In this document: positions 1-9,690 of the stretch, one piece after another | Position numbering within the stretch: the first letter of the stretch is position 1 | Layout of the letters: each line of letters starts with the position of its first letter | From: Flexivirga meconopsidis | GTDB taxonomy: Bacteria; Actinomycetota; Actinomycetes; Actinomycetales; Dermatophilaceae | Assembly: GCF_026162425.1 (NCBI RefSeq) | Contig: NZ_JAOBQJ010000005.1 | Span: forward strand, 62,001-126,000 | Direction of reading: 5' to 3' | Length of the DNA stretch: 64,000 nt | Notes under the pieces: generated by a model | Databases searched by the model: none | What the model was told of the DNA's origin: nothing | Seen by the model: the letters and a program-made list of their open reading frames with translations, nothing else | Program-made: the position numbers and the translations under genes

Positions 1-980
1 TCCCACGTGCCGATCAGCAGGTCCTCGTGCTTGGCGAACTGCCGTTTGAAGTCCGAAATGCCGTCATTGAGCAGGCCGTTGAAGTCGTAGCGGGAAACGC
101 CTTGTGCCTTCACGTGTTTCATCGCGTGGAACTTCAGGCCGTAATTGAGCCGCAGCTTCATGCCCCGCGGTGACACTCCGCCATACAGCTCGAAGGCGGT
201 GCTCCCGGACACCACGAGCCAGACGAACGCGACGACCTCCTCGCCCTCCCAGGCGGCGAGCAGCTGCGAGCGCTCCCCCATCAGGTCGCGGATCGCGCGG
301 TGATAGTCGTCGTCGTGTACGGCGAAACCCGCGCGCTTGCCGGTCTCCTTGTTGATCGCCAGCACCTGGTCGAGGTCGGCGTCGGTGGTGACCTCGCCGA
401 AGCGAACATCCTTGGCGCGGAACGATTTTCGGACGTTCTGCCGCGTCGACGAGCTGAAGGCAGCCAGCAGGTCGTCCTCGTCCGGCGTGAGGGAGACGAT
501 CAGCGTGCGCGGGATCAGGCCGGTGTTCGCACTGCGCGCGAAGCCTGCGGCGGCGACCTGCTGCAGCCAGCCGGTCGGCCGCGCCGCCTCGATCGCGGCG
601 ATCTCCTCGTCGGAGACGCCCTTGGCAAGCGGCGAGGCCGGGTCGGCCCAGTCGGGTTCGATCGACAACGCGACCGACCCGCGCTCGCGCTTGACGTGGT
701 CGGCGAGGGCGGTGAGCACCGCGCCGCGGTCGGCTTCCTCGGCAACCGGCCCACGCGGGACGTAGGCGAGCGACTTCAGCGGCGGCGGCAGCCGCCGGTA
801 GAGCACCTGCGCGCAGCCGACCAGGCGGTCGCCGTCGTGCACGAGCAGCCGGTCGGCGCTCCACGCGTATCGCGACTTGAGGTCGCCCCAGCCCCACAAC
901 TGCAGTGGGTGACCCCCGGAGGTCACCACCGTGCGGTCCCAGACGTCGCGGTCGCGGCAAGAGGTCACACGCAAAGTCAC
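1..980 (-). CDS. FemAB/FemX-type peptidoglycan bridge aminoacyltransferase (3' end outside window)
   Basis: Read leftward from a GTG at 980, the frame is open to the window edge (about 326 codons) and lacks its C-terminus. The N-terminus carries HPLQLWGWGDLKSRYAW and the last visible stretch carries GVSRYDFNGLLNDGISDFK, both typical of the GNAT-like FemA/FemB/FemX family (known family: transfers an amino acid from aminoacyl-tRNA to the lipid II stem peptide in the cytoplasm, building the interpeptide bridge). Full-length members are about 330-400 residues, so little is missing. The amino acid transferred cannot be read from the sequence. It stands alone, with no operon partner visible on its 5' side. 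Confidence 0.85.
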   Translation of the reverse strand, partial: MTLRVTSCRDRDVWDRTVVTSGGHPLQLWGWGDLKSRYAWSADRLLVHDGDRLVGCAQVLYRRLPPPLKSLAYVPRGPVAEEADRGAVLTALADHVKRERGSVALSIEPDWADPASPLAKGVSDEEIAAIEAARPTGWLQQVAAAGFARSANTGLIPRTLIVSLTPDEDDLLAAFSSSTRQNVRKSFRAKDVRFGEVTTDADLDQVLAINKETGKRAGFAVHDDDYHRAIRDLMGERSQLLAAWEGEEVVAFVWLVVSGSTAFELYGGVSPRGMKLRLNYGLKFHAMKHVKAQGVSRYDFNGLLNDGISDFKRQFAKHEDLLIGTW

Positions 981-1055
981 GGCGCCCAAGTTACCGGCGC
1001 CGGGCCGGACCACCGAATCACCGCGCCGAGCCGAGCAGCGAGGCCGGTGAAGGGG

Positions 1056-1232
1056 TCAGCGCGCCCGGGCCGCCTTGACGACCTTGCGCGGCGGCTTCCC
1101 GGTCAGCGCGTAGCGTCGTCCCCCGAGCCGCTCGGCGAAGCCGGCCTTGGTCAGGCGGTGCATGGTGACCGGGCATTTCTTGCAGCGCGGCTTGTCCTCG
1201 CAGCACTTCTTCTTCACGGTCACGACGGGCAC
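1056..1232 (-). CDS. small Cys/Lys-rich conserved actinobacterial protein, probably iron-regulated
   Basis: A 58-codon frame with three in-frame GTG candidates (1232, 1223, 1217). It begins with a lysine run followed by CCEDKPRCKKCPV, giving paired cysteines that could bind a metal, then a basic C-terminal half ending RKVVKAARAR. I recognise this as a small conserved actinobacterial protein of unknown function. A near-perfect IdeR/DtxR-like palindrome lies only a few bases upstream of the first start, so the gene is probably repressed by iron (inference). No coding partner is adjacent on the same strand. The start choice is uncertain because the palindrome leaves little room for a leader; the shortest start would still retain all cysteines. 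Confidence 0.6.
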   Translation of the reverse strand: MPVVTVKKKCCEDKPRCKKCPVTMHRLTKAGFAERLGGRRYALTGKPPRKVVKAARAR

Positions 1233-1240
1233 CCGACCAT

Positions 1241-1261
1241 CATAGGTGAGGCTTACCTATG
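1241..1261. promoter_or_regulatory. putative IdeR/DtxR iron box
   Basis: A 21-bp near-perfect inverted repeat with arms CATAGGT and ACCTATG around a GAGGCTT core. It resembles the known DtxR/IdeR consensus (TTAGGTTAG centre CTAACCTAA). It sits directly upstream of the leftward 58-codon Cys-rich gene and downstream of the MBL hydrolase stop, so the small gene is the only plausible target. Confidence 0.6.
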
Positions 1262-1278
1262 CGGGCGACACCTGGCGG

Positions 1279-1932
1279 TCAGAGATTCGTGGTGCCGGCC
1301 CCGCGCAGGTCGTGCACCTGCATCCCGCCCTCGCGACCGAACTGCTCGATCTGGCCCAGATAGACCGAGCGGCCGGTGTCGGTGAGGAGCCCGTCGTGGA
1401 TCGGGATGACCGCCTGCGGCGCGATGCGGCGGACGAAGTCGATGGTCTCCTTGACCGCACACCACGGCGCGCTGACCGGCACCGCGAGCAGGTCGACGTC
1501 GCCGGCCGGCTTGCCGTCGAGCGCGTCACCGGGGTGGTAGACCGACGGCTCGCCCGGCGCGCTGAAGTAGAGGCCGACGTTGGCGATTCGCGGCAGCTCC
1601 TCGTAGATCACCGCGTGCTGTGCCCCCACGGGCGTGACCTCCAGTTGACCGATCCCGAAGGTCTCCCCCGCGACGGTCGGTTTCGCCTCGATCTCCTTGT
1701 CTGCCAACAGTTTCACCGTCTCGGGGTCGGCGCGCAGCTCCGCCCCGGGGCTCCGCTGCAGCAGGCCTGGGAGCTTCTCGGGGTCGAGGTGATCGATGTG
1801 CTGGTGGGTGACGAGCACGGCGTCGAGGTCGCCGACCTCGTCATACGCGGAAAAGGCGCCGGGGTCGACCAGCACCCGGCTACCGGCGGATTCAATGAGC
1901 AGGCAGGCGTGACCAAGGTGGGTGATGTTCAT
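1279..1932 (-). CDS. UPF0173-type metallo-beta-lactamase-fold metal-dependent hydrolase
   Basis: 217 residues. The zinc-binding HxHxDH signature is at His43, His45, Asp47, His48 (THQHIDHLD). The start MNITHLGHACLLIE matches the usual N-terminus of this family, so the ATG at 1932 is chosen although the frame is open further upstream. Later conserved pieces include YHPGD and the C-terminal IPIHDG, which supply further metal ligands. Known members are cytoplasmic single-domain hydrolases (UlaG-like) of unknown physiological substrate. It is divergent from guaB1, with 61 bp between the two starts. Confidence 0.85.
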   Translation of the reverse strand: MNITHLGHACLLIESAGSRVLVDPGAFSAYDEVGDLDAVLVTHQHIDHLDPEKLPGLLQRSPGAELRADPETVKLLADKEIEAKPTVAGETFGIGQLEVTPVGAQHAVIYEELPRIANVGLYFSAPGEPSVYHPGDALDGKPAGDVDLLAVPVSAPWCAVKETIDFVRRIAPQAVIPIHDGLLTDTGRSVYLGQIEQFGREGGMQVHDLRGAGTTNL

Positions 1933-1969
1933 TCCTGCACCGTATGACGCGCGCCTGCGGCGTGAGTGA

Positions 1970-3451
<1,482 letters not shown>

Positions 3452-3487
3452 CGAACGCCCGGTGACCGCCGGGGGACGCCCCGCCGA

Positions 3488-4318
3488 TCAGGCGGTGGCG
3501 GCCGACGGGTCGCTGTCGGTGATGTCGGCACCGGCGCGAGCGCGGCGGTGCAGCAGGAAGTCGCGGGCACCGGTGAGATCGTCGGTGTTGAGGTAGTCGA
3601 CGCCGGCCTCCAGCAGGGTGTCCCACAGGTTGTCCCTAGTCGTGCCCCGCCCGTCGGGGGTGCCCCAGAAGCGCACCTGTTGGCCACGCGCGTGCGCAGA
3701 GTCGACGAGGTGCTGCAATCGCAGCCGCTCCCCCGTCGGCATCTTTCCTTCGCCGTTCCAGGAGAACAAGCCGGGCCAGCTGTCACTGAGCAACGGCATC
3801 GTGCTCGCGGTGCCGTGCTCGGACCCGCCCCGCAGCCGGCCGTCCACTCCGGTCCAGCGCAGCGGGGCGTCGAAGTTCTTGCCGGCGAGCGTGCCGCTGA
3901 CCACGGCGGTGACCGGACCGGGCACCAGCTCACCCTCGTGCCAGCTGCTGAACAGCTCCGGGTATTCCGCGAGCTGTCGCTCGATCACCGGACGGGCATT
4001 GCCGGCGTCGCTCTTGAGGTCGATGAGCAGAAGCACCGGGTCGGTGAACCCGGGGTAAATGCAACCGGTTTCGCGGACCAACTCCGCCAAAGGCTCGAGG
4101 TAGAGCCGGCGCAGCGTGCGCAGTGGATTGGGCCAGCTGTGTCCGATGAACAGCTGCCCGCGGACCATCCACAGGTCGGCCTCGATGCTGGTGAATCCGG
4201 CGGCGAGGGCGTCCCAGAGGGGTCGCCGGTGGGCGTAGTCGCCATGCGCATGCGTCCCGGGCAGGGCGGCCGTTGCCACCTGACCGGGAGAGCGGGTCCC
4301 CAGTGCGCGCATCGTCAT
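3488..4318 (-). CDS. PI-PLC/GDPD-like phosphodiesterase family protein
   Basis: 276 residues starting MTMRALGTR. A TIM-barrel phosphodiesterase signature is visible: His23 and His25 in GTHAHGDY, Glu46 and Asp48 in SIEADLW, His60 in FIGHSW, then LLLIDLKS and a C-terminal DYLNTDDL. The arrangement is that of the PI-PLC X / glycerophosphodiesterase superfamily (metal-dependent or cyclising cleavage of phosphodiesters), closest to the AIM6-like branch. There is no signal peptide, so a cytoplasmic location is likely. It lies 63 bp downstream of the arylsulfotransferase-like gene on the same strand and could be co-transcribed. The substrate is unknown. Confidence 0.75.
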   Translation of the reverse strand: MTMRALGTRSPGQVATAALPGTHAHGDYAHRRPLWDALAAGFTSIEADLWMVRGQLFIGHSWPNPLRTLRRLYLEPLAELVRETGCIYPGFTDPVLLLIDLKSDAGNARPVIERQLAEYPELFSSWHEGELVPGPVTAVVSGTLAGKNFDAPLRWTGVDGRLRGGSEHGTASTMPLLSDSWPGLFSWNGEGKMPTGERLRLQHLVDSAHARGQQVRFWGTPDGRGTTRDNLWDTLLEAGVDYLNTDDLTGARDFLLHRRARAGADITDSDPSAATA

Positions 4319-4381
4319 ACCTTCACCATGATCGGTGTGCCTGGTGCCTTCGGCAAACTGACATCGAACGTCAGGCGGCGA

Positions 4382-5911
4382 TCACGTTGCGGTTTGCACC
4401 GTCTTGGAGGTGGCGAGGACGGTGCCGTCCCGGTCGAGCGCGCGCACGGCGACATGGTCGGCGCGCCGGATCAGGGCGGTGCTCTCGAAGCCGCTGCGCC
4501 GCATCCGGCGCACCCGGCGCAGCGCCGTCGGCGTCTGGCCGGCAAGGACCTCCCACGCGACCACCTCGGTCGCCCCGTTCCAGCTGGCGTACACCCGCAT
4601 CCGCCCGTTGCCGGCGGATCGGGTCGCGATGTCCGGCAGCGTCGACGGGCGGCCGACCCAGTCGGTGCGGTAGGCGCGATAGGTGGCGTGGAAGCCGGTG
4701 ATGTCGAGCACCGGGTTGCCGTCGGCGTCGAACTCGGTGACCCGGTCACCCGAGCCGAAGGACACGATCTCGTGCCCGTCACCGGCCGGCGCGACACTGC
4801 CTTCCGACGGGCCGCTGGTGTCGTCACGGCGTAGTGCTCGACGCAGCTTCACGGTGCGAGCGGTGAGGTCGACGGTGAGAAATTTCGCCGACGACACCGA
4901 CAGGTCGGCGCCGCTGCGCGTGTGGTTGTCGAAAAGCGCTAGCTCGGTGTCGCTGCGCCATCGGGCGTGATGTTGCCACTCGAAGGCGGCGTCCGCAGCG
5001 ATGTCGAAGTCGCTGCGTTTACCACCCATGCGCCACTGCAGGGCGCCACTGGTGCGGTGCACCGAACACAGCGCATGGGTGTGCCGCACCGAAAGGAGTA
5101 GCGAATCACCATACGCCTGAACCGAATTGACGTGATATGCGTCGTATGGCGTGTCCCGGCTCGAGCCGTTCAGCTTCTCGTCGTCGTCGAGGCCCAGATA
5201 GCTTTCGTCCAGGTCGATGTCGTCGGACGCGACCCAACGGCGAGTGGCCGCACCGGATTTCAGGTCCACCTCGTAGACATGGCAGTCACGCAGCCAGCCG
5301 TCTGCCGGTCCCCCGATGGCCGACAGATCAGCGCGCCGGACGACCTGGGCGAGCGCAAGCAGCGTGCCGTCGTCGGTGAGTTGGTTTTCATGCAGATCGA
5401 CCGGTTCGCCGCCCAACGTGTCGATGCTGTGCAGCGTGCCGTACGACGAGTCGAGGATGCGCATCGTGCCGGCCCCGAAGCCGCCAATCGCGTCGCCGTC
5501 CCAATAGGCCAAAACCGTTCTCCCGTCGAGTTTTTGGGGATGAACGTTGAGGATTCCACTGTCGGCCGGCCGGATCCAGTACGGCTCCCCGCGGTCGTCG
5601 ACGATCATCGCGACCTGGGTGCCGCTTTGTTGCGAGTCGACGAAGATCTTGCCCGGGGCGGTCGCACCCGACCTGGTCGCCGTGAGCACTGGCATCGTGA
5701 CGTCCGTCGACACGAAGCTGCGCACCGACTCCGCACCCTCAGCGGCCGCCGGCTCGGACCGTCGGCCGTCAATCACCATCCACGCACCGACACCGGCGAA
5801 CGAAGCGCCCGCAAGCAGCACCGACCGTCGGCTGACGGCGCGCGAGGCCTTGGCAGCTTCGATGTCATTGGTCGGCGGGGTTGCGGGGCGTCGGGCGCGA
5901 AGGACTCTCAC
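4382..5911 (-). CDS. arylsulfotransferase (ASST) family protein with Tat-like N-terminus
   Basis: 509 residues from a GTG at 5911. Near residues 27-50 the sequence VSRRSVLLAGASFAGVGAW gives a twin-arginine plus hydrophobic segment, indicating export or membrane anchoring. The rest is a repetitive beta-propeller-like domain with LHENQLTDDGTLL, WVASDDIDLDESY, VNSVQAYGDSLLLSVRH, LQWRMGGKRSDF and FDNHT motifs, as in Arylsulfotran_2 proteins. Known ASSTs move sulfate between phenolic compounds, but many actinobacterial relatives have no demonstrated activity. It lies upstream of the PI-PLC-like gene. The family is confident, the catalysis is not. Confidence 0.75.
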   Translation of the reverse strand: MRVLRARRPATPPTNDIEAAKASRAVSRRSVLLAGASFAGVGAWMVIDGRRSEPAAAEGAESVRSFVSTDVTMPVLTATRSGATAPGKIFVDSQQSGTQVAMIVDDRGEPYWIRPADSGILNVHPQKLDGRTVLAYWDGDAIGGFGAGTMRILDSSYGTLHSIDTLGGEPVDLHENQLTDDGTLLALAQVVRRADLSAIGGPADGWLRDCHVYEVDLKSGAATRRWVASDDIDLDESYLGLDDDEKLNGSSRDTPYDAYHVNSVQAYGDSLLLSVRHTHALCSVHRTSGALQWRMGGKRSDFDIAADAAFEWQHHARWRSDTELALFDNHTRSGADLSVSSAKFLTVDLTARTVKLRRALRRDDTSGPSEGSVAPAGDGHEIVSFGSGDRVTEFDADGNPVLDITGFHATYRAYRTDWVGRPSTLPDIATRSAGNGRMRVYASWNGATEVVAWEVLAGQTPTALRRVRRMRRSGFESTALIRRADHVAVRALDRDGTVLATSKTVQTAT

Positions 5912-6118
5912 GGTCCCACCGTGTCGGTCGATCCTGGCAGCAGCGCATCAGTGCTCGATGAACCGGATGTGTGCGGCCTAGGCCCCCTGGCGAATCCGTA
6001 CGACTAGGCCGTAAATCGCTCTCCGACACTGGATTTCGGCTCTCCGGCCAGCCAAGGTTGGGCCGTCGGACGGCAGTGGAATCACCGCTGCGACGACATC
6101 ACTCAGGGGATCTGAACA

Positions 6119-6727
6119 ATGAAGACAAAACGCATCTGCACGACACTCGCCGGCATCGTCGCGGCCACCGGCCTGCTCGCCGCACCGGCGAACGCCGCCG
6201 TCCGCAACACCTCGCAGCCGTCGGCACACACGCAGCAGGCGGAGCAGTCGACCTTCGTCGCACAGGACCTGCACCGCCGATCCGATTGCGGTGTCAAGGG
6301 GTCGGCACCACAACTGGTCAACGGCGAACTCGCCGACGGCAAATATGTCGTCACGGTGCAGGACGTCCAGGCCGGCTATCTCGAACACCTGATGTCAGCG
6401 TCGGTGATGCGGTACGACGAGTCCCAGACGGACTGCCCGCAGGCCCCGACATCGACGAAGGTGGTGCTGAAGCTGCCGGCATCGTTGACGATTGGCCTGA
6501 GCGGCTTCCGCCAGAGCGACGGCGCGATGGTGGCGCTGTCGGCGCCGGCCTGGATGATCCACAACGCGACCACGCCCGGTGGTGGCGGCCAGTCCGACTA
6601 CAGCAGCCCGCTCACTCCGCACAACTACCACGTGCCGGCGCAGTACCGGGTCAACGACACCTCGTTGGCTCAGGTGACCGTCAGCAACGGGACCATCACC
6701 CGGCTGCAGACCCTCTACATGCCGTAA
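6119..6727 (+). CDS. small secreted protein of unknown function
   Basis: 202 residues with a clear Sec signal peptide (MKTKRICTTLAGIVAATGLL followed by AAPANAA, cleavage near residue 27). The mature part contains two cysteines (SDCGVKG and QTDCPQAP) that could form one disulfide, and a Gly-rich stretch TTPGGGG. I recognise no domain. It is preceded by AGGGGATCT as a ribosome-binding site and followed closely by a hairpin, so it appears to be monocistronic. An extracellular or cell-wall role is the only inference supported. Confidence 0.8.
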   Translation: MKTKRICTTLAGIVAATGLLAAPANAAVRNTSQPSAHTQQAEQSTFVAQDLHRRSDCGVKGSAPQLVNGELADGKYVVTVQDVQAGYLEHLMSASVMRYDESQTDCPQAPTSTKVVLKLPASLTIGLSGFRQSDGAMVALSAPAWMIHNATTPGGGGQSDYSSPLTPHNYHVPAQYRVNDTSLAQVTVSNGTITRLQTLYMP

Positions 6728-6740
6728 TCGCCTGTGCGAC

Positions 6741-6772
6741 AACGGCCCCCGGCATACCGGCTGGGGGTCGTT
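6741..6772 (+). terminator. hairpin terminator after the secreted-protein gene
   Basis: Arms AACGGCCCCC and GGGGGTCGTT form a 10-bp stem (one G-U pair) 13 bp after the stop of the secreted protein. There is no long T-run, as is common in high-GC actinobacteria. Confidence 0.55.
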
Positions 6773-6774
6773 GG

Positions 6775-6951
6775 TCACTCCCCGCGTGCGCGGTGCCGCC
6801 CCGGACGCGGATCGATCCCGCGCAACGCCTGGCCCGGACTCCGCGGGCAGTCGCATCGCGAGCATCCCACGGCCGAATTCACATGCAGCGCCACCGTATG
6901 ACCGCAGCGGTCACACACGTCGCTTGCCCTTCGGCGCCTCAGCCATGACAT
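6775..6951 (-). CDS. 58-residue putative zinc-ribbon-like protein
   Basis: Begins MSWLRRRRASDVCDRCGHTV and continues to CSRCDCPRSPGQ, giving CxxC ... CxxCxC spacing with an intervening histidine, suggestive of a small zinc ribbon. The frame can be extended upstream to 7020, but the ATG at 6951 removes a non-conserved Ser/Pro-rich lead. It ends against the terminator of the convergent secreted-protein gene and starts just beyond the end of rnpB. No function can be assigned, and coding status rests only on the Cys pattern and lack of competing frames. Confidence 0.4.
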   Translation of the reverse strand: MSWLRRRRASDVCDRCGHTVALHVNSAVGCSRCDCPRSPGQALRGIDPRPGRHRARGE

Positions 6952-7024
6952 GTGTCCAACGGTAGACGAACTGCTCCCGCAGTCGGCAGCCGGCGACGGG
7001 TCAATCGCCGGGCTGCGCATGGGG

Positions 7025-7402
7025 AGTGGATGAGCCGGCCATAAGCCGGATCCTGTGTCGCGGCACCGTTACCGGTGACGCGATGGCGACCATCCATCTA
7101 GGACGACCGTTGCCGGCCGCCTCCAGCGATCTACCCGCGTGCTCGGGCGGGCCGCCCTCGATCGCACGCTGTCTGATCTTGCTCCAGGTGGGGTTTACCT
7201 AGCCGCGCCAGTCACCTGGCGCGCTGGTGGTCTCTTACACCACCGTTTCACCCTTACCGCCGGCGAACCGGTGGCGGTCTGCTTTCTGTGGCACTGTCCC
7301 GCGGGTCACCCCGGGTGGCCGTTAGCCACCACCTTGCCCTTCGGAGTCCGGACTTTCCTCGGCGGGATCACTCCCGACGCGGCCGCCCGGCCGACTCATC
7401 CA
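7025..7402 (-). ncRNA. rnpB: RNase P RNA, class A (bacterial)
   Basis: Read leftward, the sequence contains the universal core elements: GAGGAAAGTCCGGACTCC near the 5' end, GGTAAGGGTGAAACGGTGG, AAGAGACCACCAG, GGCTAGGTAAACCCCACC, GAGCAAGATCAGACAG and the closing CACAGGATCCGGCTTATGG. The 5' GGATGAGTCGGCCG pairs with the 3' CGGCTCATCC end as helix P1, which fixes both ends to within a few bases. It is the ribozyme that removes tRNA 5' leaders together with RnpA. The whole 378-bp stretch between the small zinc-ribbon frame and the RNB ribonuclease is occupied by it. Confidence 0.97.
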
Positions 7403-7425
7403 ACGGATCAGTCTACTGGCGGGCC

Positions 7426-8865
7426 TCAGGCGAGCGCGAACTCGACCAGGTGCTGCCCGATGTCTGCCGTGGTCAGCTTGACCTGCACCTGTGCGCCGAG
7501 CTCGGCGTCGCCCGTGCACTTCGCGGTGACCGCGAGGTCGACCAGCTGCACCACGACGCCCTTGTCGTTCTTGTCGACCACGGAGGCGGCAAAGGTCTCG
7601 CCGACCCGGTGCGACAGGACCGCGGCCTCCGCGGTGTCGGTGCAGGCATTCTCGACCTGACGGGCGAGCTGGTCGGTGGTGCGCATGATGTCCGGCAGCG
7701 ACGGCAGCGCCTGCCGCACCCAGTCCGGCACGTCGGCCCCACGGCTGATCGCCTCGCAGGCGGCCAACCCGAAACGGTCCACCAGCCGGCGCAGCGGCGC
7801 CGTCACATGAGCGTATGGCGCAGCGACCGCCGCCTGCAGCGGCTGGTCGGGCACCTGGCCGTCGAACGGGGTGTAGCCGGCCCCGCGGAACAGGCTGGTG
7901 GCGTCGTAGATCAGCGCCAGGTGCTTGGGGTTGGTCCGGTCCAGGCTGCGGATGAAGTCGCCATACGCCTGGTCCTGCGGCCACGGCACCCCGAGCGCGG
8001 TCGCCTGCCTGCGGAACCGGTCGATCGCGCTCTGCTCGGGTTCGGGCATGGTGCGCAGGATGCCGATCTTGGCGCGCAGCATCATGTCGGCGGCAACCAT
8101 GCCGGTCATCAGCGAGATCTGCGCGTTCCAGTCCTCCGCAGGCACCGGCGGCCGGAAGCTCAGCTCATAGGTGCCGTCATCCTGTTTGTGCACCTCCTGC
8201 TCGGGCATCGGCAGACTCGCGCCGCCACGCTTTTGCTCCAAGGCGATCCGGAGTTCACCGATCTGCTTGAGCAGCGCCAAACCCTCGTCCGCGGTGCCGT
8301 CGTCGATCTGCTGCTGCACACCCTCGTAGTCCAGGCGGGCAACGCTCTTCACCTTCGCCAGATAGACCTCGCTCGCAGTCGTCTCGCCGGTCGCCGACAG
8401 CCGGATGTCCCACACGAACGCCCCGCGCACCTGGTCCGGCAACAGGCTGACCGCGTCCTCGCTGAGCACCTGCGGATGCAGCGGCAACCGGGTGTCGGGC
8501 ATATAGATCGTCTGACCGCGCCGGCGGGTCTCGGCGTCGAGCGCGCCGCCCGGCGTGACGTATGCCGGTACGTTCGCGATGGCGTAGCGCACCCGGTATC
8601 CGTCACCGTCGCGCTCCAGGAACATCGCCTGGTCCAGGTCGTTGGATCCGGGCGGGTCGATGGTGAAGAACGCAACGGCGGTCTCATCGCGATCCGGCAG
8701 CGCCGCCCCAGCCGCGGCCTTCTCGGCCTCGGCCTGGGCGTCGGCCGGGTAATCGAGGCTGAGCTTCAACTGCTCACGGATCGCGGCGAATGCCCGCTCC
8801 AGCGGCCCGGCGTCGGCGTCGGCCCGTGGATCGGCCTGAGGGGCGATGATCTGGCGAAGCGTCAT
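7426..8865 (-). CDS. RNB-domain (RNase II-type) 3'-5' exoribonuclease
   Basis: 479 residues from ATG 8865 (MTLRQIIAPQ); the frame is open further upstream but that part reads as non-coding. The catalytic centre is in TIDPPGSNDLDQAMFLERDG, whose acidic residues bind Mg2+, followed by VRYAIANVPAYV and the RGQTIYMPD and LPLHPQVLSED motifs of the RNB family. LYDATSLFRGAGY and AHVTAPLRRLVDRF mark the C-terminal RNB part. It is shorter than RNase R (about 750) and lacks a recognisable S1 domain. It hydrolyses RNA processively in the cytoplasm. It lies directly upstream of rnpB on the same strand. Confidence 0.88.
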   Translation of the reverse strand: MTLRQIIAPQADPRADADAGPLERAFAAIREQLKLSLDYPADAQAEAEKAAAGAALPDRDETAVAFFTIDPPGSNDLDQAMFLERDGDGYRVRYAIANVPAYVTPGGALDAETRRRGQTIYMPDTRLPLHPQVLSEDAVSLLPDQVRGAFVWDIRLSATGETTASEVYLAKVKSVARLDYEGVQQQIDDGTADEGLALLKQIGELRIALEQKRGGASLPMPEQEVHKQDDGTYELSFRPPVPAEDWNAQISLMTGMVAADMMLRAKIGILRTMPEPEQSAIDRFRRQATALGVPWPQDQAYGDFIRSLDRTNPKHLALIYDATSLFRGAGYTPFDGQVPDQPLQAAVAAPYAHVTAPLRRLVDRFGLAACEAISRGADVPDWVRQALPSLPDIMRTTDQLARQVENACTDTAEAAVLSHRVGETFAASVVDKNDKGVVVQLVDLAVTAKCTGDAELGAQVQVKLTTADIGQHLVEFALA

Positions 8866-8939
8866 GGGCCCCACCATAGGCAGAACCGCGGCCGTGGTGC
8901 GGGAGCGCGGCGTCGAGCATCGCTCGGTAGTCTGCCGCG

Positions 8940-9686
8940 GTGCTGATCCTGTTGCCGCCGTCGGAGACCAAAACGCCCCGGACGCGAGGCAAGTCGCTCG
9001 ACCTGGCCAAACTGAGCTTCCCGGAACTGTCCACGACGCGTGACACCGTGCTCGACGCACTGATCGAGGTCAGCGGGCACGCCGACGCACTCGACCGACT
9101 CGGGGTCAGCGCCGGCATCGCCGACGAGGTCGAACGCAACCGCACCCTGCGCACTGCACCGGCGCAGGTCGTCGGTGACCTCTACACCGGTGTCCTCTAC
9201 GACGCACTGGACCTGCCGAGCCTCGAGCCGGCCGCCCTTCGGCGTGCACGTCGCTGGATCGTGGTGCAGTCAGCGCTCTTCGGCGCACTGCGGCTCGGTG
9301 ACAAGGTGCCCGCCTACCGACTGTCGATGGGCACCAACCTGGCCGGTGTCGGACCGCTCGCGGCGGCTTGGCGTCGCGTGCTGGACGGGCCGATGACGAC
9401 GGCAGCCGGCTCTGGCGTCGTCGTCGACTGCCGTTCCAGCACGTATGCCGCGGCCTGGTCACCCGCCGGTGCGACAGCGAAGCGGTGGGTGCGCATCTCG
9501 GTGCCCGGGGCCACCCACATGGCCAAGCACACCCGCGGACTGGTCGCCCGGCACCTGGCGCAGGCGGGTGAGCAGCCGCGCACGCCCGCCGCGCTGCGGG
9601 ACGTGCTCGCCACCGACTTCAAGGCCGAGCTTCGCCAACCGGGTCGCACCGGCACCCCCTGGGACCTCGCAGTGACAGCCCGGTGA
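8940..9686 (+). CDS. yaaA: YaaA/DUF328 peroxide-stress protein
   Basis: 248 residues. The N-terminus MLILLPPSETKTPRTRG and the downstream segments SALFGALRLGDKVPAYRLSM, VVDCRSSTYAAAW and THMAKHTRGLVARHL are the family signatures. Known: E. coli YaaA limits intracellular free iron and so protects DNA under hydrogen peroxide, and the fold binds DNA. The PPSE/K motif of the active family is intact here. It is divergent from the RNB ribonuclease, and the permease gene follows after 4 bp, suggesting one transcript. Confidence 0.88.
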   Translation: MLILLPPSETKTPRTRGKSLDLAKLSFPELSTTRDTVLDALIEVSGHADALDRLGVSAGIADEVERNRTLRTAPAQVVGDLYTGVLYDALDLPSLEPAALRRARRWIVVQSALFGALRLGDKVPAYRLSMGTNLAGVGPLAAAWRRVLDGPMTTAAGSGVVVDCRSSTYAAAWSPAGATAKRWVRISVPGATHMAKHTRGLVARHLAQAGEQPRTPAALRDVLATDFKAELRQPGRTGTPWDLAVTAR

Positions 9687-9690
9687 CCCG

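Noticed and set aside
64..960. 298-codon Arg-rich frame on the minus strand
   Set aside because: Shadow of the FemAB-type gene, which reads in another frame of the same strand and carries clear family motifs.
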